A DNA stretch of 25,316 bases from a virus. Positions 15,425-22,407 of the stretch are shown one piece after another. The stretch covers positions 1-25,316 of IMG/VR virus record IMGVR_UViG_3300010885_019835. One strand, written 5' to 3'. Under the pieces are notes generated by a model. That model saw nothing but the letters and a program-made list of their open reading frames with translations. It was not told the origin of the DNA and did no database searches. Position 1 is the stretch's first letter; every line of letters begins with the position of its first letter. The translations under genes were made by a program, and so were the position numbers.

Positions 15425-16242
15425 TAATCGTAGATAACATCCAAGGTTAGTGTGCCACTCGGACACAGAGCGTTGTAAACTGCTGTTGGCATTTCACATC
15501 TTATTCTGCCATCTCCGTTATCAAAGTAAATCCCTTGCTCAGTCCAGCAGTAACAGAAAGTTGGGTTTGTGCAACATCCTGGGAGTGGATCTGGAGCTGG
15601 GGTATTAAACAAAGCAACCAAGTCGGTAATGTTGTATTGGTTATCACAGCTGTAGCAAGCCTTAACGTTCGTGCCGTCGCATCTATAAACTATCGAATTG
15701 TACTGTGCTGGTGAAATGAAATCTAACACTTGTGAGTAGACCGATACTGTAGTTGGCGGGGTAACTGGGAACGCGGCATTACATAAATCAAATGGGTTCT
15801 GAACCTCCACGTTAATCTCTGCTGCCCAGCCAGACAAGTTGTTGTTAAATCTCTCCATAAACGGAATCATTGTGATCGGCGTTTGGATCTTCAGTGGCAC
15901 AGTCGCCCAATCAGTCATAATGAACTTGGACATAATGTCCTGCATGATCATTAGACAGTTGTTCTGGGTGTCTATGGTTAGCAGTTCGTCGTTGTCCCTG
16001 ACAATGTCGGACACTATGAACGAGAAGCCTAGGATCATCTTACCGAACCTGTCCATCGAAGAAGACCTTGGCACCATGAACACTAGGGGAAAGCGGACAA
16101 AGGTGTGCTCAGCATTCTGCATGTCTAAGTCGGAAAGCTCTCCCATCTGGAATTGTTTCACGGATTCCTGAGACAAAGAGATTTCCCGAAAGATCTCGGT
16201 CACTTGTTTGTAGTTACGAACGGTTGCTGGGGTTGTCGCCAT
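15424..16242 (-). CDS. Neck/tail protein of unknown exact role, cysteine-rich C-terminal part
   Basis: This 272-residue protein has two parts. Residues 1-160 are a mixed alpha/beta domain (FREISLSQESVKQFQMGEL, FPLVFMVPRS...ILGFSFIVSDIV...DELLTIDTQNNCLMIMQDI...WAAEINVEV) of a kind I associate with Bacteroidota phage neck or tail-terminator proteins. Residues 180-260 contain nine or ten cysteines (YRCDG, CYSCDN, GCCTNPTFCYCW, IRCEM, ALCPSG), a pattern suggesting metal binding or disulphides in the released virion. It follows the large terminase by 28 bases, with a TATACTTATA element between, and overlaps the gp10-like gene (TAATG). The terminator role is a positional guess. Confidence 0.5.
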   Translation of the reverse strand: MATTPATVRNYKQVTEIFREISLSQESVKQFQMGELSDLDMQNAEHTFVRFPLVFMVPRSSSMDRFGKMILGFSFIVSDIVRDNDELLTIDTQNNCLMIMQDIMSKFIMTDWATVPLKIQTPITMIPFMERFNNNLSGWAAEINVEVQNPFDLCNAAFPVTPPTTVSVYSQVLDFISPAQYNSIVYRCDGTNVKACYSCDNQYNITDLVALFNTPAPDPLPGCCTNPTFCYCWTEQGIYFDNGDGRIRCEMPTAVYNALCPSGTLTLDVIYD

Positions 16243-16258
16243 AATTGCTGTGTTTGAT

Positions 16259-16268
16259 TATAAGTATA
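16259..16268 (-). promoter_or_regulatory. TATACTTATA element before the 272-residue gene
   Basis: TATACTTATA on the minus strand lies in the 28-base gap between the large terminase stop and the ATG at 16242. It is identical to the elements at 2632-2641 and 7011-7026. It might mark the start of the structural transcript or aid translation. Confidence 0.35.
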
Positions 16269-16270
16269 TT

Positions 16271-17512
16271 TTACCACTCCTCTGCCGGAGTTTTTTTCGT
16301 TGTTCCCATGACTGCATATTTAGGTGAGTCTCCCTTGTCGTGTGACAGGGCATACCTGAAGGCATCCATGAGGTGATTGTGTGCATCTATCGGCTGGTCA
16401 GTCCCAGTCCTGTAGGCATACTGGTAGTATTCCTGGATTAGATTAGCTGACTCGGGGTGGACATGCACTTCGTACCCACGGATCTTTTGGATTCCGGCCC
16501 TTATTGAATCTGAACCTTTGGTTGCCGACCTTATGTTTCTATAGCCAAGCCTCCGAAGTTCCTCGATTGACTTGGGCTCTGCTGAGTCTGCTATGATTAC
16601 CTGGTGTTTCTCTATCCCACAGGTTTGCATTAGGTCTGCTATGTCTGGGTTAGTTAGCCCTTGGTGGTGGAGAATCTCCTGCACCCACAGACGTTTGCCC
16701 CGCTTAAGCACCTTAACCATCGCTGTTGGATCCGAAGAGAACCCGAAGTCTAAGCCGTATAGCACCTCTGCATCCTGTGGGGGTTCCCAGTCGAAATGCC
16801 AAGACTTAAACACCTGCCCTTCGCCAATATCACGCCACTGACCCTCAATGTGGTGGGCAAAGTACTCGGTGTCCTGAAACTGTAGGTCTTCCCACTCTTT
16901 AATCTTAGTGGGATCCAGATTGTCTCTGTTGTCTCTGTATGTTGTGTGCAGATAGCCATGGTTCGAAGTCCACTTGGGATTGGGTCGCCCGTCCGGCAGA
17001 TAGAACCTTTTAAAGATCCAGTGGGACTTAGCAGTCGGGTTAAACAACAAAAAGATCTTTCTTTCACTGCCCTTCTGTCTAAACGAATCTATCAGCTTTA
17101 GATACTCTTCTTCGCTTGGCAACTCTACTGCTTCATCGACAAGTAAATGAGTTACACGGGCAAGCCCTTTTCCTTTGGCCGAAATTGTGCCCTCTGCCAA
17201 CTTCATGGCATGGGTAATAATCATGTTGCCGTTGCGTTTGTTTAGTATCTCATCCCCTTTAATTTCAAGGTAAGAGTCCAAAGACCATTGGGTAATTAAG
17301 TCGGTTATGTCCCTATAAATAGAGTTGGTCAAGGCTTTCGACGTATATCTCGAGATCACCCCCCGGAAGTAATCTTGAGACATAAGTTTGACCAGGAAGT
17401 AGGCCGCAATGTTCGTAGATTTCCCAGAACCTCTGCCCCCACTGATCACCCAGTAGGTCTTGTCCTCCCAAAATATCGGGGCATACGCTGGAAGAAATTC
17501 GAACTTGCTCAT
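16271..17512 (-). CDS. terL: Terminase large subunit (PBSX-like)
   Basis: This 413-residue protein is the motor that packages DNA into the prohead. The N-terminal ATPase has Walker A SGGRGSGKST (residues 24-33), Walker B THLLVDEAVE (121-130, Glu127 catalytic candidate) and a coupling-like FLLFNPT (154-160). The C-terminal RNase H-like nuclease has acidic residues Asp255 (YGLDFGFSSDP), Asp309 (IIADSAEP) and Asp383 (HLMDAFRYAL). Length and motifs fit the Terminase_3/PBSX family. Its ATG overlaps the stop of the small subunit gene (ATGA). It is separated from the portal gene by about 7 kb of replication and unknown genes, an uncommon order. Confidence 0.93.
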   Translation of the reverse strand: MSKFEFLPAYAPIFWEDKTYWVISGGRGSGKSTNIAAYFLVKLMSQDYFRGVISRYTSKALTNSIYRDITDLITQWSLDSYLEIKGDEILNKRNGNMIITHAMKLAEGTISAKGKGLARVTHLLVDEAVELPSEEEYLKLIDSFRQKGSERKIFLLFNPTAKSHWIFKRFYLPDGRPNPKWTSNHGYLHTTYRDNRDNLDPTKIKEWEDLQFQDTEYFAHHIEGQWRDIGEGQVFKSWHFDWEPPQDAEVLYGLDFGFSSDPTAMVKVLKRGKRLWVQEILHHQGLTNPDIADLMQTCGIEKHQVIIADSAEPKSIEELRRLGYRNIRSATKGSDSIRAGIQKIRGYEVHVHPESANLIQEYYQYAYRTGTDQPIDAHNHLMDAFRYALSHDKGDSPKYAVMGTTKKTPAEEW

Positions 17513-17823
17513 TCATCTCTTGGGGGTTGCTGGGGAATAATGATCTGCATGGGCTCCAAGTTTGTCCCATCAGCATTCTGCAACGCAGTCACAGTTAGGT
17601 CCGGGAGAAACTTAGCAGACAACTTAGTCATCACTTGCACATAGTCCTTTGGGCTTTCCTGACGCAGCCTTTCTAAGGCATCCTTGAAGTTTTCCTGCTC
17701 AGACTCTAAGATGTCTGAGAACAGTTGGCGTATCATCTGTGTGGTCTTGTTTGGATTCCCTGGAGGTCTGCCTGCAGGATTCCCAGATTGACCTGGTTGA
17801 AATAAATGTTTCTTGCTTTCCAT
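17509..17823 (-). CDS. Probable terminase small subunit
   Basis: This 104-residue protein starts with a basic FQPGQSGNPAGRPPGNPNKT motif, the GQSGNPAGRP signature seen in DUF5681-type phage proteins near terminases. A helical region follows (IRQLFSDILESEQENFKDALERL) and then an extended C-terminus ending in IIIPQQPPRDE. It sits directly upstream of terL with a four-base overlap, so it most likely recognises viral DNA and recruits TerL. A classical helix-turn-helix is not evident; the basic N-terminus may contact DNA. The call rests on the motif plus position. Confidence 0.7.
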   Translation of the reverse strand: MESKKHLFQPGQSGNPAGRPPGNPNKTTQMIRQLFSDILESEQENFKDALERLRQESPKDYVQVMTKLSAKFLPDLTVTALQNADGTNLEPMQIIIPQQPPRDE

Positions 17824-17860
17824 TTGATATTATCAGTTTGCTTTACAAATTATCAAGGTT

Positions 17861-18070
17861 TTACTTGACATATTTCTGTGCAAGCTTAATGCAACCCTGC
17901 ACAATTGACCTGCGGCAAGAAGAACAGCCTGTATCTACTCTCGGACCAAACTGGTCTTTGTGTGCCCCGTTCCAAATGCGGTAAGCTATCGCAAGCTCCT
18001 CAGGAGACCAAAGCTTCTTTGCTTCTGTGAACATTGCTAAGTTTGCTTCTAATTCTTCTTGCCAGGTCAT
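17861..18070 (-). CDS. Small cysteine-containing protein, unknown
   Basis: This 69-residue protein is helical at the N-terminus (WQEELEANLAMFTEAKKLWS) and has a compact C-terminal motif with Cys-x-x-Cys and a later Cys (GCSSCRRSIVQGC). The pattern YRIWN...TGCSSCRRSI recalls small proteins upstream of terminase genes in Bacteroidota phages, from memory. It starts two bases after the stop of the 91-codon overlapping gene (TAACAATG), which ties it to that gene. With only three cysteines, metal binding is possible but not assured. The function is unknown. Confidence 0.6.
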   Translation of the reverse strand: MTWQEELEANLAMFTEAKKLWSPEELAIAYRIWNGAHKDQFGPRVDTGCSSCRRSIVQGCIKLAQKYVK

Positions 18071-18072
18071 TG

Positions 18073-18348
18073 TTAAAATAAGTTAGTGTGAATCTTGTCC
18101 GTCTCGTTAGAGAGCCATGCGGTTGCTAGTGCCGCCAAGCAGCTCAAGATCAATGTCGTTTTCCAGAACATCAGCTGCAGGAGCAGTTGGATCCACGTCC
18201 CCAGACATTGACTGCAGTTCCAAGGCTTCCAATTTAACCTTGCCTTTTTTATTGCCCACTGGTACGGTTGCGAGTGGAGGAGTGCTGGTATTGCTGTTGC
18301 AACTAGCACAACCTGTAGAAGTAGATTCACTAAGAGTAAAGTAGTCAT
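18073..18348 (-). CDS. Small membrane protein with NCSQCLGTW motif, overprinted on another gene
   Basis: This 91-residue protein has two hydrophobic segments (about 1-24, LLLVNLLLQVVLVATAIPALL, and 54-80, IQLLLQLMFWKTTLILSCLAA) around a basic linker with KPWNCSQCLGTW. A KPxxCxxCLxxW signature between membrane segments is one I recognise from small phage membrane proteins, so the frame is unlikely to be chance. It lies almost wholly inside the 124-codon gene in another frame (shared 18107-18348). Its ATG sits in an A-rich context (AAATACAAAATG), and its stop is two bases from the next gene start, as in a normal operon. It would sit in the host inner membrane; the role is unknown. Confidence 0.6.
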   Translation of the reverse strand: MTTLLLVNLLLQVVLVATAIPALLHSQPYQWAIKKARLNWKPWNCSQCLGTWIQLLLQLMFWKTTLILSCLAALATAWLSNETDKIHTNLF

Positions 18349-18481
18349 TTTGTATTTCTATTTTTGAATTTGCAGGTAAACCTAGCATTCTTGCTTTCGC
18401 TTGAACATCCCAGGTAATTTTATCTTCTCTGCTGACGAAGTAAACGTCCTTTGTTTTAAATTTCCATTTAACGTGTTTCAT
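18107..18481 (-). CDS. Small protein of unknown function, overlapped by a membrane-protein gene
   Basis: This 124-residue protein has an N-terminal beta-rich part (MKHVKWKFKTKDVYFVSREDK), a short helical part (VQAKARMLGLP), and then, from about residue 45, a Ser/Thr-rich CASCNSNTSTPP linker and an acidic tail (ENDIDLELLGG). It starts 17 bases after the stop of the 63-codon gene and is intact. From codon 45 on, its DNA also encodes the 91-residue membrane protein in another frame. The low-complexity character of the shared part suggests this tail tolerates overlap. I do not recognise the N-terminal domain. Confidence 0.55.
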   Translation of the reverse strand: MKHVKWKFKTKDVYFVSREDKITWDVQAKARMLGLPANSKIEIQNDYFTLSESTSTGCASCNSNTSTPPLATVPVGNKKGKVKLEALELQSMSGDVDPTAPAADVLENDIDLELLGGTSNRMAL

Positions 18482-18497
18482 TGTGTGTTTTGTTTTT

Positions 18498-18689
18498 TTA
18501 TGTGCCGGTGATTCTTAACATCTCTTGGTTGTCAATATCCACCCCTGTAATAGGATTGTCCCTTACTATTTTTAGTTGTTCTTCCAGTTCGGCAATTAAA
18601 CCCAAGGTGTATTCCCTACGTTGCAGAATAGCTGAGGACCTGGCCTTGGATTTTGCCTTGTGTGCTTTACGATGTTTTGAAACTCCCAT
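18498..18689 (-). CDS. Small basic protein with coiled coil, unknown
   Basis: This 63-residue protein has a very basic N-terminus (KHRKAHKAKSKARSSAILQRR), a predicted helix or coiled coil (LGLIAELEEQLKIVRDN) and a short tail. The basic part suggests nucleic-acid contact. The ATG shares a base with the stop of the sigma-like gene (TAATG), so they are co-translated. The function is unknown. Confidence 0.55.
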   Translation of the reverse strand: MGVSKHRKAHKAKSKARSSAILQRREYTLGLIAELEEQLKIVRDNPITGVDIDNQEMLRITGT

Positions 18690-19168
18690 TATAAATTTTT
18701 CTTTACGTGTTTACGAACTCTGTTTAACGTTAGCGATACAGATGTTCTTGGTATTCCAGTTGCCCTTGCTAACGAAGACACTGTGTGCCCATCAGCAACA
18801 AAGGTTTCAAATAGTTTGCGATCGTACCAAGGTAGTGTTTGTAGCACCTCTCTGGTCTTCTGAACAAACTCGGTTAGGTCTTCTGTGTCGTCTGCAATGT
18901 CCTCTATGTCTGCTAAGTCTACCGTCTCCCTTCTATACGTGAAAAAGAACGGTGAACTGCTAGACTTCCAAGAGTTCATGAGTATCTTGATGCAGAACCA
19001 TCTGGCTCCACCCGACTCTACAATCTCCTCTACGTTTGGCTTCTTTAGAAACTCATCGATGGTGTAGTGGAGTAGCTCTTCTGACAGCACATTGTTACCA
19101 CTAATTCTTGCTGCTGCATCTTTTAGCGGTTGGTAGTTGTCCTGAAGAAAGATTTGCACAAGAGTCAA
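18689..19168 (-). CDS. Sigma-70-like RNA polymerase factor
   Basis: This 159-residue protein has the two-part layout of small sigma factors: a helical N-terminal part resembling region 2 (SEELLHYTIDEFLKK...ARWFCIKILMNSWKSSSSPFF, about 28-75) and a C-terminal region 4-like helix-turn-helix (TLPWYDRKLFETFVADGHTVSSLARATGIPRTSVSLTLNRV split over about 114-153). It may redirect host polymerase to phage promoters. The only start upstream of the conserved part is TTG, two bases past the previous stop; the frame is closed by TGA three codons before it. The match is by pattern only. Other possibilities are a DNA-binding regulator without polymerase contact. Confidence 0.55.
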   Translation of the reverse strand: MTLVQIFLQDNYQPLKDAAARISGNNVLSEELLHYTIDEFLKKPNVEEIVESGGARWFCIKILMNSWKSSSSPFFFTYRRETVDLADIEDIADDTEDLTEFVQKTREVLQTLPWYDRKLFETFVADGHTVSSLARATGIPRTSVSLTLNRVRKHVKKNL

Positions 19169-19170
19169 GA

Positions 19171-19506
19171 TTAGTCATTGATGTTGAAAATATCATCTGG
19201 CCCTGATACTCCTTCGCAGATGTCGTCTATGTCGCTAAACACGAATGATAAAGATCTTGCACCCTGAAAGCCACGGTTGATCTTGATGTACCCTTTCATT
19301 TGTAGTAGGTTAAGAGTTGTAAAGATGTCCTGTTTAGAAAAACCAAACTTGTATGCTAACCACTCGTCAGACACAAAGCAACACTTGCCTTGAATGGTCC
19401 AAGAGTAAACATAGTTGGCCAACATCTTTTCGAATAAGGTTAAACCCTCTTCACGAAAAATCCAAGGATCAATTCGAAGTAGTATTGCGTGATCTGACTG
19501 GTCCAT
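19171..19506 (-). CDS. Winged-helix protein, unknown target
   Basis: This 111-residue protein has a winged-helix layout resembling HTH_36: LTLFEKMLANYVYSW (helix 1), FVSDEWLAYKFGFSKQDIFTTLNLLQMKGYI (helix-turn-helix) and KINRG as the wing, then an acidic tail (SDIDDICEGVSGPDDIFNIND). It overlaps the stop of the preceding gene (TAATG). It is distantly similar in layout to the winged-helix protein encoded at 21391-21816, so the replication block has one such gene on either side. A transcription regulator or replication accessory role is possible. Confidence 0.55.
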   Translation of the reverse strand: MDQSDHAILLRIDPWIFREEGLTLFEKMLANYVYSWTIQGKCCFVSDEWLAYKFGFSKQDIFTTLNLLQMKGYIKINRGFQGARSLSFVFSDIDDICEGVSGPDDIFNIND

Positions 19507-19742
19507 TATCTTTCTTGGTAAGTTACATTAGGAACTGTTGCAGCAACTAGCTCTTCGATCGAACAAAGTTGTAGCAGTTGGTGCTCTTTACGAATCGGAT
19601 CCCAAATCTTCATACAGACTCTGCCTGATGCTGAAATGTTTAACTCGTAAATTTGCCAGTCAATACCATCTTTAAAGATGTAGTGACCTTCTGGTAGTTC
19701 TCTCTTTCGACTAGATTCTATTTTTTCTATTTTAAAGCTCAT
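19506..19742 (-). CDS. Small protein of unknown function
   Basis: I do not recognise this 78-residue protein. It is mostly beta, with a basic N-terminus (IEKIESSRKREL) followed by GHYIFKDGIDWQIYEL and RVCMKIWDP. It overlaps the upstream gene by four bases (ATGA) and the downstream winged-helix gene as TAATG, which supports real translation. Confidence 0.5.
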   Translation of the reverse strand: MSFKIEKIESSRKRELPEGHYIFKDGIDWQIYELNISASGRVCMKIWDPIRKEHQLLQLCSIEELVAATVPNVTYQER

Positions 19743-19951
19743 AAATTGTTATCTCTAGTTATAGTTAGTCGGTCCCTCTTTGTTCCCTCTACAATGAGGT
19801 CGTCAAAGTGACCCATGTTTACATTCATCCAGACGCCTCTGTTATCGTTGTAAAAGCTGGACATGAGATAGCCCAACTCAGTAACATAAGTTCTGTCCAG
19901 GATCCAGACACCTTCATAGCCATCGATTGTATACTTTAATTTGTTTTCCAT
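19739..19951 (-). CDS. Small protein of unknown function
   Basis: I do not recognise this 70-residue beta-rich protein (KYTIDGYEGVWILDR, GVWMNVNMGHFDDLIV). It follows the helicase gene by 27 bases of A/T-rich sequence and ends in an ATGA overlap with the next gene. Confidence 0.5.
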   Translation of the reverse strand: MENKLKYTIDGYEGVWILDRTYVTELGYLMSSFYNDNRGVWMNVNMGHFDDLIVEGTKRDRLTITRDNNL

Positions 19952-19978
19952 ACTCTATATATCTTTTTTAAAAATCAA

Positions 19979-21379
19979 TTAAATCTCAACTGCAACTGGA
20001 CTTAGCTTATCTGTAGCTGGCGTATAAACCAAAGTGAACGTTGTGTTCTTTAAAGCACCATTTGGCCTATACTTGCCAACTGTCATCACAGTCTTTAGCT
20101 CTTCTGTCATTGGTTCTTTCCAAGTGTGGCATAAAAACACATTAGACGCCTTCTTGGCAGAGTCGATTGAACCTGCTAAGTCTGCCATAGTTGGCGAAGT
20201 GTTCTGTAGACCATTTCTGTTATACTGCTGTGGGATAAACACGTGCCAGTTGTTGTCTTCAGCTGCCTTTTGGATCTCTTTGTAAATTTGTCTTTTATTA
20301 ATCCAGTCCTGGTCAGAAGATTTAGTTGGATCCATTTCATCTGGATAGTCGAAGAACACTGCATCGAAAGGAATCCCAACTTGCTTTTCTACATCTTTGA
20401 TCTGCTGCAGAGTGTCGTTAAACTTATTGCCTGATCCTGCAAAGAAAATCTTGGGCTGTAGAATAGTAGTAGTTCTAGACACATCGTTTTGGAACTGAGT
20501 CCACTTCTGAATCTTTTCTTGCTTGGTTAAACTTGCCCATCTGGACTTTGTGATGTCGTACATTGGTGTGTACACCTTTTGGAAGAGAGATAAGATAGAC
20601 CCTTCCGTTCCGATGATTGCCACGTGATGACCAGCCTTACAGAGGGAACCACCTATATTACAGCAGAGAGTAGACTTACCTTCACCAGTTCCAAGGACAA
20701 ACACGGTCATCTGACCTTTTTCCCAAGGACCAGATTTACCTTCATCGTTGTAGAGGTGCTCGTTAAACACAGCCCATTCTGGATCCATCTTTAAAAATTC
20801 CCTTTGGAGAGAATCGTTTTCAGGTAGTAGTTCTAAACACCAGTGGGAAAAGTCTGCTGCTGAAGCTTCTTTCTCATCTGGTATCTTGGTTTCTAAAAAT
20901 AATTTAGTCATCTCTTGGGCTTGTGCAAGGATATCCCCTTCATGAACACTCTTAGCTGCAGCAACAGAAATCCATAGGTCGCTAGCTATGACTTTCATCT
21001 TAAGAATAGAATTAGTGTATTTAGACAGGAGGACGTAGTCCAAACCATCGATCGGAGTCCAGAGTATATTATCTAATTGCTGTAAAGTTAGATCGGTATG
21101 TTTGGGCTCCTCCTGCATGAACCTTGCTATCTGATCTCTATCTTCAGAAGTAGGGTAGGTCTTGTAGATCAGATAATAGTTTTGAATCACATCACAAAAT
21201 TTCTTGACTGCTGAAACTGCTTCAGGTGCATCATGGTTGAACACATTACCTGCAAACAGTGCAGGCTGAAAGTGCTTTAGGTGGATTTTGTTATCCAGGA
21301 TAAACTTTGCCACTTCTTCGACGTGAAACAGAGTGGACTTGAGTTGGGTTTCTTTAGTTTGATTATATGGTATTTTCAT
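19979..21379 (-). CDS. DnaB-type replicative helicase
   Basis: This 466-residue protein has the RecA-like core of DnaB helicases in its C-terminal 260 residues: Walker A GTGEGKST (230-237), the conserved Glu of IIGTEG (near 259), Walker B FDAVFFDYPDEM (338-349), IPQQYNR (382-388, the sensor loop like the LSQLNR motif), the DLAGSIDSAKKASNVF segment (400-415) and GKYRPNG (435-441) in place of the usual K-x-R-x-G. It unwinds DNA at the phage fork as a ring. The N-terminal 170 residues are helical and may match the DnaB N-terminal domain, but diverged. The last upstream neighbour is a winged-helix protein, plausible as initiator or loader. No primase or polymerase lies in the window. Confidence 0.8.
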   Translation of the reverse strand: MKIPYNQTKETQLKSTLFHVEEVAKFILDNKIHLKHFQPALFAGNVFNHDAPEAVSAVKKFCDVIQNYYLIYKTYPTSEDRDQIARFMQEEPKHTDLTLQQLDNILWTPIDGLDYVLLSKYTNSILKMKVIASDLWISVAAAKSVHEGDILAQAQEMTKLFLETKIPDEKEASAADFSHWCLELLPENDSLQREFLKMDPEWAVFNEHLYNDEGKSGPWEKGQMTVFVLGTGEGKSTLCCNIGGSLCKAGHHVAIIGTEGSILSLFQKVYTPMYDITKSRWASLTKQEKIQKWTQFQNDVSRTTTILQPKIFFAGSGNKFNDTLQQIKDVEKQVGIPFDAVFFDYPDEMDPTKSSDQDWINKRQIYKEIQKAAEDNNWHVFIPQQYNRNGLQNTSPTMADLAGSIDSAKKASNVFLCHTWKEPMTEELKTVMTVGKYRPNGALKNTTFTLVYTPATDKLSPVAVEI

Positions 21380-21390
21380 TAGCTTTAACT

Positions 21391-21816
21391 TTATTTTTCA
21401 TTAGGTGTAGATTCATTAGAATCTGCTGCAGAAGAGGAGGATGGCTTCTGCCAGACTACTCTTCTCTGTCTCTCTTTAGAGAGACTATTATATGTGGACA
21501 CTGTTGTCTCCCCTTTTTGCATATTTTTGTCCTCCCCCTTTATGACTATTTGTGGGTAAATCTTTCTGGATAAACCTTCGTTAAAAGTCTTTACAAGTTC
21601 AGCAGTTTTTAACTCTTTTAGATTTCTTCTGACAGTTCTTTCTGTCGTGCCCAACCACTCGGCTAGAGTTTCATTAGTCGCATAGCAATAACCCTCTTTG
21701 TTTACTTTGGAGAGGACTATTGCATAGAGTGTTCTTGCAGAGGTAGACAACTTAGGATTATACAGCACCTCCAGGGGGACCTGGGCGAACGGGACAATCT
21801 TAGGGGGTTTTGTCAT
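21391..21816 (-). CDS. Winged-helix (HTH_36-like) protein, possible replication initiator or loader
   Basis: This 141-residue protein is read from the ATG at 21816, which overlaps the previous stop (ATGA); an in-frame start 20 codons upstream would extend into the previous gene. Residues 24-78 fit the HTH_36 winged helix: STSARTLYAIVLSKV, YATNETLAEWLGTTERTVRRNLKELKTAELV (split over 45-75), then a wing (GLSRKIYPQIVI). The C-terminal 40 residues are Ser/Asn-rich and disordered. Directly upstream of the helicase gene, such proteins often bind the origin or load the helicase; that role is inferred from position. Confidence 0.65.
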   Translation of the reverse strand: MTKPPKIVPFAQVPLEVLYNPKLSTSARTLYAIVLSKVNKEGYCYATNETLAEWLGTTERTVRRNLKELKTAELVKTFNEGLSRKIYPQIVIKGEDKNMQKGETTVSTYNSLSKERQRRVVWQKPSSSSAADSNESTPNEK

Positions 21817-22238
21817 TTGTTTATGTTCCTTTCGATTCTTTTTCTTTCTGCCTTGATTCCAGATTTTGTAGTCCAAACCCAGTGGTATTTTCCGTAGGTT
21901 GCTTTAGCTTCAGCTGGGGTTTTACCAAATCCATATTCTTCAACCCAGAGTCTTCTTTGACCCACCCATCTTTTTGCTTCTTTACTTGGAGGAACAAAAA
22001 CTTCTAAATCATCCCCGTGTTGATCTCTGAGAACCCCCATTGGGTAGAATAAGAAAGGCTTGTCATAACCGTTGTACATGTATAAGGGTTTATACTGGGG
22101 AAAGTTAAAGATAAATTGTTTCTCCCAATCGATTGGTGGGAATTTTAACTTTGGTTTGTCTTTGTTAGCTTCCCATTCAATGAAAGCCTGGAACGACTTA
22201 CTGTCGTCTTCGTCTGGGGTAAATTGTTGTTTTTCCAT
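21813..22238 (-). CDS. Protein of unknown function
   Basis: I place the start at the ATG at 22238 (141 residues) because it has an A-rich leader and because the longer frame, from 22337, runs through a strong hairpin with T-tract. The protein has a charged N-terminus (MEKQQFTPDEDDSKSF), an aromatic middle (FIFNFPQYKPLYMYNGYDKPFLFYP) and a basic C-terminus (KTPAEAKATYGKYHWVWTTKSGIKAERKRI). I know no family for it. Its stop overlaps the winged-helix gene (ATGA), so it belongs to the replication operon. Confidence 0.55.
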   Translation of the reverse strand: MEKQQFTPDEDDSKSFQAFIEWEANKDKPKLKFPPIDWEKQFIFNFPQYKPLYMYNGYDKPFLFYPMGVLRDQHGDDLEVFVPPSKEAKRWVGQRRLWVEEYGFGKTPAEAKATYGKYHWVWTTKSGIKAERKRIERNINK

Positions 22239-22265
22239 TTTATATTTGTTTATTTTTGTTTGCAT

Positions 22266-22319
22266 AAAAAAAGACCAATCACCTGGAGAGTTCGGGGCTC
22301 TACCAAGTGTTGGTCTTTT
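22266..22319 (-). terminator. Strong bulged hairpin with T-tract upstream of the replication block
   Basis: On the minus strand, AAAAGACCAA (22319-22310) pairs with TTGGTCTTTT (22278-22269), continued inward by CACTTGG against CCAGGTG and AGAG against CTCT, with one bulged base on each side and a seven-base loop CCCCGAA. A T-tract of seven follows. One pair is G-U only in minus-strand RNA, which shows the strand of action. It fits an intrinsic terminator or attenuator ahead of the gene at 22238. Confidence 0.65.
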
Positions 22320-22407
22320 AAAGTCTTTTGCTATCATTCCCCCGAAGAATGGTAAACTTTGTTATTGGTTATACCTACTATATATCAAAAAGTTTCCTGT
22401 GAAAAAA

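Noticed and set aside
22270-22318. tRNA-like words (TTGGTAGAGC and a closing GGTC stem)
   Set aside because: Folding gives one long hairpin of about 50 bases, too short for a tRNA and with no anticodon or T arm.
22239-22337. N-terminal extension of the 141-residue protein to an ATG at 22337
   Set aside because: The added codons run through a strong hairpin with T-tract, and the internal ATG at 22238 has an A-rich leader. It remains possible, so it is noted under the leader finding.
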